Virus record (IMG/VR): IMGVR_UViG_3300043639_000034
Location: 1 to 30,443 of that record
DNA: 30,443 nt
Strand: one strand, 5' to 3'
Origin: a virus
The position numbers and the translations under genes are program-made. Shown in pieces: positions 19,968 through 28,100 of this stretch. Position 1 is the stretch's first letter; the number at the start of each line of letters is the position of its first letter. The notes beneath the pieces were generated by a model. The model did not search any database and was not told where the DNA came from. It saw nothing but the letters and a program-made list of their open reading frames with translations.

Positions 19968-20567
19968 CTACGGCCTCCCCGTGTAATCGCCCCGGAAGCC
20001 CATGTCGGCCTCCGCGGCACGTCTCCTCACCAAGCCCTTGTTGACGCGGCCGTTCACCTTGTTCCAGGCCTTCAGCTTTTGCTCGGATGCGATGACCTCA
20101 CCCCTGGCCCAATAGTCGGGCCATGAGGCGGCTGCGATCCCGCCCGTGTTGTAGTGGAAGCTGACCCCGCAGTCGAAAATCTCCTGGGGGATGTTGCCCA
20201 TTTCATCACGCACATCGTCCTCGAACTTGGCGAGGTCCCGCTTGAGGATGTCCACCGCTTCCGTCTGCGTGATCTTCATCCCCGCCGTGACCTTCGGCGG
20301 ACCGGCAGCGGAGGTGTGACCATAGCCAATCGTCCACACCCCGGCGCTGTCCTGATAGGCGCTCAGCTTACAGCCCTCCCACCCCATCAGGAACTCGATG
20401 CCGTCTTGGCTCATCGTCTGGACGACTTCCCTCGGATCGTCGAGGTCCCAGCCGGTGCGGAACCAAGCCTCGACCGCTTCCTCCGTCCGCGGCCCCCAGT
20501 AGCCGTCGATCCTCCCGGCGTCGAAGCCTCTGGAATGGAGCAAGTCCTGAAATTCTTTCGGTGTCAT
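19968..20567 (-). CDS. Endolysin: peptidoglycan-binding domain plus GH24 lysozyme
   Basis: From the ATG at 20567 the 199-residue protein opens with a peptidoglycan-binding domain (FQDLLHSRGFDAGRIDGYWG, PRTEEAVEAW). A T4-type lysozyme follows: MGWEGCKLSAYQDSAGVWTI then GYGHT, with Glu64, Asp73 and Thr79 at the spacing of T4 lysozyme Glu11-Asp20-Thr26. It cleaves the MurNAc-GlcNAc bond to release virions. No signal peptide is visible, so it needs a holin, probably the adjacent gene. No start has a strong ribosome binding site; an ATG at 20636 would add 23 residues and overlap the holin gene end. Confidence 0.88.
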   Translation of the reverse strand: MTPKEFQDLLHSRGFDAGRIDGYWGPRTEEAVEAWFRTGWDLDDPREVVQTMSQDGIEFLMGWEGCKLSAYQDSAGVWTIGYGHTSAAGPPKVTAGMKITQTEAVDILKRDLAKFEDDVRDEMGNIPQEIFDCGVSFHYNTGGIAAASWPDYWARGEVIASEQKLKAWNKVNGRVNKGLVRRRAAEADMGFRGDYTGRP

Positions 20568-20610
20568 AGCGAAACCCGAGGCTTTTGGAGAAGCGTTCGT
20601 CCCTTGATAT

Positions 20611-20961
20611 TCACGCGGCGTCAGGGCCGGGATCATCGTCGTCGCCTTGTTCACCCGGCTTCGGCGCCGCTTTACGTGGAGGTAGAACCGGCGGGCCATT
20701 CCTGTCCCTCGACGGCGGCGGCCCGCTCCATTTCGATCCGCCGATGAACGCCAGCGCGGCGGCGAGCGCCGATGCCATGAGCTCGGTCAGCCGCCCCTGC
20801 GGATCGCAGTAAACGTTCGGGCTCGAAAAGATCGCGCGGGCGTTCCAGAGACAGCCGACCATTCCCATCAGCACGACGATCGCATAGACCGCGACGACGC
20901 CGGCGATCAGAAAGAACGTCGCGCGAACGACGTCGAACGGTGGCTTGTCATCATTTGACAT
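20611..20961 (-). CDS. Putative holin or lysis membrane protein (116 aa)
   Basis: The protein has two hydrophobic segments: a strong one near residues 15-38 (ATFFLIAGVVAVYAIVVLMG) and a weaker one near residues 60-75 (LMASALAAALAFIGG). They are separated by a loop with a cysteine (SPNVYCDPQG). A charged C-terminal tail (PPRKAAPKPGEQGDDDD) fits a cytoplasmic regulatory end. Position directly upstream of the endolysin on the same strand supports a holin role. Similar alphaproteobacterial phage proteins are annotated only as hypothetical, so the lysis role is inference. Confidence 0.6.
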   Translation of the reverse strand: MSNDDKPPFDVVRATFFLIAGVVAVYAIVVLMGMVGCLWNARAIFSSPNVYCDPQGRLTELMASALAAALAFIGGSKWSGPPPSRDRNGPPVLPPRKAAPKPGEQGDDDDPGPDAA

Positions 20962-20965
20962 TGAA

Positions 20966-21003
20966 GGGCCCCGGACCGCCGGTCGGACTGCGGGCCCCGG
21001 TCC
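20966..21003 (-). terminator. GC-rich repeat/hairpin between tail and lysis genes
   Basis: The 9-bp direct repeat GGGCCCCGG occurs at 20966-20974 and 20992-21000, and GGACCG (20973-20978) can pair with CGGTCC (20998-21003). The result is a very stable structure between the last tail gene and the holin gene. No U-tract follows on the leftward strand, so it could attenuate or process the late mRNA rather than terminate it. Confidence 0.4.
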
Positions 21004-21357
21004 TTAAACCATCGCCGCGAGATACTTGATGATCGCCCCGAGGACTGACCTGGCCTGGGTCAAGTTGGTCACGTTGTTGGTCAGCCAGGTATCGATCTGC
21101 CCTGGCGTCGACGTCTTGAGCTTGGCCGCCAGGTCGACGTAGTCCGGCTGCCCCCTGAACTCATCCCGTCGCGTCTCCTCCGGGGTCGGACCTGGAGGAA
21201 CGTAGGGATCGATCACGTTCCCCTTGTCGACCCAGGCTTGGAGCTTACGCCGATCGCGGTTGTCCATGTCGTCCGGGACTGTGTAGGTGATCCCGTCCAT
21301 GATCAACTCGATCATCCCGTCTTCCCGGTAGGTGGCTCTGGTCACGGCCATGGTCAT
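21004..21357 (-). CDS. Small tail-end protein (117 aa), possible tail assembly factor
   Basis: Starts in an ATGA overlap with the fibre gene; a second ATG at 21351 has GGAG at better spacing (8 nt) and may be used instead. The product (YREDGMIELIMDGITYTVP, DDMDNRDRRKLQAWVDKG, then VPPGPTPEETRR) resembles small proteins encoded after tail fibres. A helical C-terminus (TPGQIDTWLTNNVTNLTQAR) follows. Such genes often assist fibre folding, but here the role is inferred from position. Confidence 0.6.
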   Translation of the reverse strand: MTMAVTRATYREDGMIELIMDGITYTVPDDMDNRDRRKLQAWVDKGNVIDPYVPPGPTPEETRRDEFRGQPDYVDLAAKLKTSTPGQIDTWLTNNVTNLTQARSVLGAIIKYLAAMV

Positions 21358-22679
21358 AGCTCCGCGCTGAATGCGAAATAGTCGTCGGCACCATCTGGAT
21401 TGACTGACGCGACCGCGGTCGCTGTTACTTGAACCTGCATATTCCAGCCCTCGGCATCGACTCCACTGACGGCCGGCTGTCCGCAGTTGGTCACGGCCCA
21501 CGATCCGCTCTTCCCGGCTGTTGGGGTGATGCGCATCGACGTGGGAAAGGGGATCGGTGTGATCAGATACTGGCCGGCGACGGTGTAGCCATAGATGCGC
21601 GGATAGGAGCTAGCGCCTCCGAGCTGATGGTAGTAGCGCTTGCACAGATCGACATCGGTGCTGACGGATCGGTGTTCGTAGTCGGTCGCTAATGCCCCTT
21701 CCTCGACCTGGACGTCGCCGAGATCGAGGAAGTCGCCGATCGTGGTCGTGACCGGGTCGGAGATGATCAAGAGCGCCAGGTTCGCGACATTCGCTGTGTC
21801 CACAGCGATGTTCTCGATCCGGTAGAGGACGGTCGCCGTGCCGACCGCGAGCTGGGATGCGACGTTCTCCGCCGTCCAGTTGGCGACGAAGGTCGGGTCG
21901 CCGCCGGCTCCGCCCCAGGCCGAGATCACGTCCGAGGTGATGACGTCGGCCGTCGAGTTCCAGGCCAGGAGGTAGGCGCGGACGTTAGCCAGCGAGGTCC
22001 CGGTCCGCTTGACCTTGAACTGGACCGAGGCCCTGCCGCTCTTGCGGACCCCCTGCATGACCGCATTCTCGATCGGGAAGAGCACCCCGAAGCGAAGGTT
22101 GGCCGTCTCGACGTCGAGCCTGAGCTTCCTCCCAGAGACGAAGTCTGGATCACCGATGACCCGGCTCACGTCGCAGACGTCGGCCCCGTTCGCCAGGAAA
22201 ATACAGCCGTCGAGGAGATAGCTGTCGTCGGAGTTGACTGGCACGGTCACTGAAGTAAACGGCCCGCTGCCACGTTGCGCGACCTGGAAGCCGCCATTGT
22301 GGAGCAAATTCTTGTTGCTCTTGATCCCCATCGCGCCGTGAAGGTAGGAGATCGCCTGGTAGGCACCGCCGTCGAGGTCCTCCGGCCCCGGCATACCTAT
22401 GCCGATCACCTTGGCACCGGCTGCCCAGCTGACCACGGCACCGCCGTTGCTCGACGCCAGGATTGCGGTCCTGGTCAGCGTCCCGCCGGTGTTCCAGGTG
22501 CCAATCCCTAACTCATATTCGGTGGCGGACTCGGCGTAGTAGAAGGTCGTGTCAAGGTTGGCGAGGCCGCCGGCGGCGAAGGTCCGCCAGGCCGTCGACA
22601 GTGCGCCGCCGAGGGTATAGGCACCCGTGCCCGTGGTGACCGTGGTTTCCTTGACGCGGCTCGGTAGCTTGAAGGCCAT
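21354..22679 (-). CDS. Tail fibre or receptor-binding protein
   Basis: The 441-residue protein begins with a conserved tail-attachment region (FKLPSRVKETTVTTGTGAYT, then YYAESATEYELGIGTWN, LTRTAILASSNGG). This opening is common to many phage fibres and tail-tip proteins. It is followed by a KNLLHNGGFQVAQRGSG segment and a long beta-rich domain (FTSVTVPVNSDDSYLLDG, VDTANVANLALLIIS) typical of carbohydrate- or receptor-binding lectin-like modules. The C-terminus holds a YRYYHQLGG-like cluster (LCKRYYHQLGGASSYPRI). Position after the tail-tip genes fits the host-recognition protein. No endosialidase or autoprocessing chaperone motif was seen. Confidence 0.8.
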   Translation of the reverse strand: MAFKLPSRVKETTVTTGTGAYTLGGALSTAWRTFAAGGLANLDTTFYYAESATEYELGIGTWNTGGTLTRTAILASSNGGAVVSWAAGAKVIGIGMPGPEDLDGGAYQAISYLHGAMGIKSNKNLLHNGGFQVAQRGSGPFTSVTVPVNSDDSYLLDGCIFLANGADVCDVSRVIGDPDFVSGRKLRLDVETANLRFGVLFPIENAVMQGVRKSGRASVQFKVKRTGTSLANVRAYLLAWNSTADVITSDVISAWGGAGGDPTFVANWTAENVASQLAVGTATVLYRIENIAVDTANVANLALLIISDPVTTTIGDFLDLGDVQVEEGALATDYEHRSVSTDVDLCKRYYHQLGGASSYPRIYGYTVAGQYLITPIPFPTSMRITPTAGKSGSWAVTNCGQPAVSGVDAEGWNMQVQVTATAVASVNPDGADDYFAFSAEL

Positions 22680-22698
22680 GGCTCATCGCATCCTGGGG

Positions 22699-23478
22699 TT
22701 ATAGCCGCTCTTCGACGGTGATCGGAGCGGAGTAGCGATCCCCAATCGACGCGTAGAGGAAATGGAGGCTTGAAGTCACCAGACCGTAAATCGAATCGCG
22801 ACAGAGGTTGTTCGACGCCGTATCGAGGATCAGGAGCACATCGACCGAGTTGCCGTTGACCCGGCCGAGCGTCTCCCACACCCCCTCCCGCTGGGAGGAG
22901 CTGACCCACTCGAAATTAAGGTCGACCGTCCGGAACTTGTTATCCCGGAAGATCAGCGTCTGACCGCCGGCGGACTTCGTCCTCCGGCTCCGGTCGGTCC
23001 AGGTGATCCCGCCCCCAGGCGCGAAATTGTAGGTGAAGGTTTCGCGGAGCCCGACGAAGCCGCGGCCGGCCTCGACGTAGGTCGCCGGCCCGTCGGTGAT
23101 CACGAACCGCACGAAGCGTCCGGAGACCGGAGCCGGGAGCGCCACGACGAGCATCCGGTAATTCGGATCGAGTTCCTTGTTGACGATCGAGTAGGTGACG
23201 TTGTGGAGGTTGCCCGAGGCCGCGCCGCCGGCCGCGGTCGAGATCAGGACCTGGATCGTCGCCGTCGTGCCGATCGTCAGCCCCATGAGGGCAACCGTAT
23301 CGAGCGAGACGTTGGCGCCGAGGTCGACTGTGATCGTCGCCGGCTCGACTATGCTCCGCCACCGATTGCTGACGTGCTCGTTCAGGAGGTTCGTGATCGG
23401 CATCAATGGCTCAGACGACGTCGAGGTCCAGGTGCCGGCGTCGGCGAGATTGGTGATGGCGACCGCAGCGTTTGCCAT
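22699..23478 (-). CDS. Tail-tip protein with discoidin-like beta domain (259 aa)
   Basis: The stop of the preceding gene shares one base with this ATG. The N-terminal half (WRSIVEPATITVDLGANVSL, then DTVALMGLTIGTTATIQVLI, RFVRFVITDGPATYVEAG) follows the F5/8-type (discoidin) jelly-roll pattern, in which a surface-ligand-binding sandwich carries the RFVRF strand. The C-terminal half (TFTYNFAPGGGITWTDRS, GQTLIFRDNKFRTVDLNF) resembles phage baseplate modules. It is probably a tail-tip or accessory adsorption protein. Family assignment is by pattern only. Confidence 0.6.
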   Translation of the reverse strand: MANAAVAITNLADAGTWTSTSSEPLMPITNLLNEHVSNRWRSIVEPATITVDLGANVSLDTVALMGLTIGTTATIQVLISTAAGGAASGNLHNVTYSIVNKELDPNYRMLVVALPAPVSGRFVRFVITDGPATYVEAGRGFVGLRETFTYNFAPGGGITWTDRSRRTKSAGGQTLIFRDNKFRTVDLNFEWVSSSQREGVWETLGRVNGNSVDVLLILDTASNNLCRDSIYGLVTSSLHFLYASIGDRYSAPITVEERL

Positions 23479-25130
23479 TAGCCGAACACCAGGGCTTCGA
23501 CGGAGTCGACGTCGCCGCCGTCACGGAGGTCGACCTTATCCTCGATCGAGACGATGATCACGTTGCGGCCGGCGGTGAGCCCATAGTTCGGCCAGGTGAC
23601 GTTGACCTCATTTCCAAGATTGAATTGCAGCCAGCGCCGTGACCCGGTGACCCGATAGAGATGAAAGCCAGCGTTATAAAGCGCCAGGAGGCGGTTAGCC
23701 TCAGCCTGCGCGGCGGCGAGCGAATCCGTGGTGACGAATTCGTCGACCCAGCCCTCGATCACGTCCCAATCCTGGGCGCGAGGATTGTCCGCCAATGCGC
23801 TCGCGCTCTCGGCCGTCGCCAGGCGATACGGCTGCGCGGCGAACGATCGCAGCGTGTCGGTCACCGAGCCGGCGAAGTCGGTGAAGGGCGTCCAGACTTG
23901 CTCATAGCTGACCCGCACCCGCCACGGCGGCGGCCAGATCCCGTCCGGGAGCTTTTCGCGACGGACGTCGATAAGTCCCCCATCCAAGTGAGAGAACCGC
24001 GCCAGCGGGCTCCCTGACGGCGAGCGGACTATGCCGACGCTGAACTTGCCATCGCGGCCCCAGCCGGCCCAGCCACCGATCCCGGTCACCAGCCGCCCAA
24101 TCGCGACCTCCGCCGTCTCGGCCTCCTCCGAGCTGACCAGGTATCCCAGCCGCCACGGCTGCGCGACGTCCAGCGCGGCGAAGGCGGGCGCGTCGATATC
24201 CCCGGCCGAGACGTCGGTGGCGTCGTCGATGATCTCCTTGATTATGCTGCCGTGGGTCGCGCTATCGTTGACCCGGATGTTCCCGAATACGGTTCCGGCC
24301 GGCGAGGCTCCCAGCCGGATGAACCCCCTCGACAGGTTCGTCGCAAACCTTCCCGCGGGAATCGAGGCACCGGCGAGCTGGTTGTAGGTCGTGTAATCGG
24401 CGTCGGGGATCAGCGGCACGCCGCGATCGAAGAAGTTGGCGATCATCGTCGCCGGCCCGTCGGTCAGTTGGTAGGTGAGGTAAGCCGGATCGACGAGCGG
24501 CGGCTGCACCCCGAACAGACGACCATAGACCCGAGGCTTGCGCTTGCCGGCCAGGTCAGCGCCGCCCTCCGACCAGCCGGTCCCGGCGTACATGGTCGGC
24601 TGTATCGGGACGTTGAGCTTTTCGCTCTGATCGTCGAGGGTGACCGAGACGGAGTCGCCGTCGTCGTCCCAGTCGAGCGCCAGCCCCTTAAGCAGCACGT
24701 GGTGCAGGACCAGAGGATCGCTCTTTCTCCCGACCCTCACCGTCGCTTCCCACCCGACGACAAAGCCGTCAAGGACGGAGGCATAAGCATTGTCGGTGGA
24801 CCCAAACACCAGCGACCCATCTGAGGTCGCCATCCCGCAGAACCGTTCGTTGCCGGCGATGTCGCGCCGGTAGTTGTAGGACTCCAGGCGACCATCAAAT
24901 GGCGCTGAAGGGGGGAAGTCATCCGGCTCGGTCGCCCACATGGAATTTGCGAACCGCAGCGTCTCGAAATGATTGTCCGCGGTGTTCCGAATCCTGATCT
25001 CGACGGTGTAGATCAGATCGAGACGCGACCCCGCGAGCATCCCCGCGACGTCCGGGTCCGCCGCCCAGCGCGCCGGCACGGCGAACGCCGAGGAGGCAAA
25101 CGGGTCCGCGCCGAAGCTACCGTCCATCAT
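23478..25130 (-). CDS. Tail-tip/hub structural protein (550 aa)
   Basis: Immediately follows the tape measure gene (ATGA overlap) and precedes the discoidin-like gene. The sequence (DLIYTVEIRIRNTADNHFET, then DPLVLHHVLLKGLALDWDDD, RKPRVYGRLFGVQPPLVDPA, and WLQFNLGNEVNVTWPNYGLT) matches the class of large tail-tip proteins of alphaproteobacterial siphophages in which tandem beta domains form the hub. The end (NVIIVSIEDKVDLRDGGD) resembles a standard hub C-terminus. No peptidase motif is visible here. A second ATG three bases later is equally possible. Confidence 0.65.
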   Translation of the reverse strand: MMDGSFGADPFASSAFAVPARWAADPDVAGMLAGSRLDLIYTVEIRIRNTADNHFETLRFANSMWATEPDDFPPSAPFDGRLESYNYRRDIAGNERFCGMATSDGSLVFGSTDNAYASVLDGFVVGWEATVRVGRKSDPLVLHHVLLKGLALDWDDDGDSVSVTLDDQSEKLNVPIQPTMYAGTGWSEGGADLAGKRKPRVYGRLFGVQPPLVDPAYLTYQLTDGPATMIANFFDRGVPLIPDADYTTYNQLAGASIPAGRFATNLSRGFIRLGASPAGTVFGNIRVNDSATHGSIIKEIIDDATDVSAGDIDAPAFAALDVAQPWRLGYLVSSEEAETAEVAIGRLVTGIGGWAGWGRDGKFSVGIVRSPSGSPLARFSHLDGGLIDVRREKLPDGIWPPPWRVRVSYEQVWTPFTDFAGSVTDTLRSFAAQPYRLATAESASALADNPRAQDWDVIEGWVDEFVTTDSLAAAQAEANRLLALYNAGFHLYRVTGSRRWLQFNLGNEVNVTWPNYGLTAGRNVIIVSIEDKVDLRDGGDVDSVEALVFG

Positions 25131-28100
25131 GCCGCCCTCGGTTTTGACTTTTGTACTGGCCGGCGCTCCACCGCCTGCTCGATCCCCTCGCCGCTCCGCT
25201 TGACCTCGGTCCTCAAGAGCGAGAGTTCGCCCTGGAGCGCCTCGATCGTCGCCCCGAAGCCGGCAAGCAGGACCCGGTTCTGGTCGGCGAAATATTGGCC
25301 GTTGTCATTCTGCGGCAGGCGGCCGGTGCTGTTGATCAGGTCGATGACCGACGGCCCGATCATGCTGGTCGCCGCCGCATTGATTACGCCCTCCCCTCCG
25401 GCGAGCATGATCTCGCCGCCGTTGGCGTGGCGCGCCATGACACTGTCGACGTTCCAGGTCCCGTTACCCACGATCCCGCCAGGAGCGTAGCCGATGATCC
25501 CTCCGCTAGACACCTTCGGCTTGTTGGGATCGATATCAGCCCATACCCCATACTTCCTATCATCTGGTCGATCCTTCTTGGCCTCGGCGGCCGTGAACTT
25601 GGCGATCTCGAACAGGGTCTGATCTATGGCCGGATAATACTTCACGGCCTGCTTCGTCAGCTCCTCCGTGTCCTGCGCCCCGTACTTGCTCCACTTCTTG
25701 ACGCCGTCGCTAGCATCGAGCAGCAGGTTTGTCGCGGTGAGCATTGGGTCCTGATCGTCGATCGCGGTGATCGTGCCCTCGGCCTCGGTCTTGATGAGAT
25801 CGAGCTTTGAGAGGCTCCCGTCTGGACCATTGGTGCCCTTGTCGAGCAAGCTGTAGAGGTAGGCGGCCTGCCCCGAGGTCGCCAGGCCAGAGGCGACCAG
25901 CTCGTCCGCAGTCAGCAGCCCATCCATGTTGGTGTCGAGCATGTTGAAGTAGCCCGAGAGCTTGCTCGCGATTTGCGCAGGAGTGGCGGTAAGCACCCCC
26001 TTGATCATGTCGGCGGTTTCCTGATCGTTGGCGAGCATGAGTTCGAGCATCGTGAGCTGCCCGTCAGCGCTGAGGTCGACCGAGGCTATCAGGCTGTCGA
26101 TGGTGCCCTCGGTGGCTAGGCCGGACGCAATCAGCTCGTCCCTCGATAGCTTCTCGTCCATCGTGGTGTCGAGATCGGCGAATACCCCGGTCAGCGCCAG
26201 GGCGATCGCAGCAGGGGTCGAGTTCTCGATCAGAGTCGCAAGGTCGTCGACCGCGGCCGTGGTGTTCTCTATGCCATCGAGCACGTCGCGGAGGGTCGCG
26301 GTCTCCAAGTCGGTCGTGTCGGTGACCGACGGCAGGGCGAGCAATTGATCCTGGACCTGTTGGAAGATGGTTTGGAAATCTTCGCCGCTGGCGTACATCT
26401 CGCGCGCCGCGTTGATCAGATCGTCGGCGAAGCCGGTGATGTCGCCTTGCGCTTCCGCGTCGCCGCCCTGTGCGAGCGCCAATATGGCATCGTAGGCTTC
26501 CTGCGCCGCAGCCAGGGTGTCTTGGGGCGAGAGCGTGCTCTCCGAGCCGGCCCGCAGTTCGTTGACGTAGTCGACGATCCCCTTAGCGACGCTGTTCATC
26601 TCGTCGATCGCCGCCTCGGTCGCCTCGACCGCCGCCTGGTTGAAGTCCTCGATGATCTGAAGCCGCTCCGCAGCAAGCGCCCGCTCCAGGTCGACCATGG
26701 CATAGCCACCCGCCTCGATTTCCTCCTCCCTCTGAAGCTGGGCGTCGATCTCAAACTGAGCCAGGACGTCGGAAAGGTTGTTTTCGTCAGCCGTGGCCGC
26801 GAATTCTCTCAGGAGATAATCGGTCGACCTGTCCCTGATCGCATTCAAGGCCGTCTCGCGAGCGGCAGCGAGTGCCTCGTTCATGGCCTCCGTAACCGCT
26901 TTGGATGCCTTCTTCCATGACATCCCGAGTTCTTGGAGAAGATCGATTGCCTCGTTCTGCGTTCCTAAAATCCTGCGGACCTCGGCATCGAGTTCGCTCA
27001 GCTCCTCGGTGCTGCCGCTGACCATGTCGAGAACATACTGCTGCGACAACTCCTCAGCCCGGTCGATCTTGTTCTTGCTGTGCTCGCCATCGTATGCGGT
27101 CTTGGTATCGGCAATAAATCCGAGCAGTTCCTCCCTCAATGCCGCGATTGCGTTCGCCGCCTCAAGCCAGGGATCTTCGTCACCCAGGCCGGACTTCAGA
27201 CTTTCCTTGACCGCCTTGAATGACCGCCGGAAGGCATCTGTCGTTTCTCTCTCGAACTCGGCCAGGTCCTGCTTCAAATAGCTGATGTCCTCACCGGCGG
27301 CCTTCGCCGCCTTGGCAATCTCATCGAACTTCCTGTGAGCCTCGTTGAACGAGGTCTGAAGGTCGCCGATCACCTTGCCCTTGAGGGCATTGCTGAAGTC
27401 CTCGACTTCCCCGGCCATCGACGCCCACTGTTCCTGGGCCGCCTCCAGCGCCGCCTTCTCCGCCGCCATGTTTCCGAGCAGTCCGCCGATCGCTCCGGAG
27501 ACGCCGCCGATCACGGCACCGAGCGGACCCATCGACATGAAGCCCGACAGCGCTCCGGTCAGGCCGCCCATCAGCGGGTCCTGTTGCTGATAGCCCATCG
27601 AGAAGCCGCTGATCGCGGTCTGGAAGGCAGGACTGTTGAAGACGTTCTGCAGGCCGGTGAAGGCCGGCGCGGGAGTCGCGACCACCGACACCGGGAGCGG
27701 AGCGGCGTCGGTGACTGGTGCCGCCGCGGTCACTCCCGTGCTCACCGAGGTCATCGACCCGGCTCCGCTGTAGCGGTCGACGCTGAACGATCCTCCCTCG
27801 CCGGTCGCGGCGGAGAAGTGCATGGGATCGCTCTTGCTCGACCAGTTGCCGCCCCAGCCGAGACCCCACTTCGCGGCAATATCCGAAATGTTGGACGGCA
27901 GATTGGTGACCGTCGATCCGTAGGTCACCGGGTTCGAGAGGGGATTGATGTCGATCGCAGCGCCGACGCTGTGATAGCTCGGCGTGCTCGTGCCGGCGAT
28001 GTTGCGATCGCTGTATCCGCCGAGGCTGGTGACCTTGTATCCCGTCGAAGCGAGATCGGTGAGGAACCCCTGGAACGCCGGTGCCAGCGCGGAGGCGACC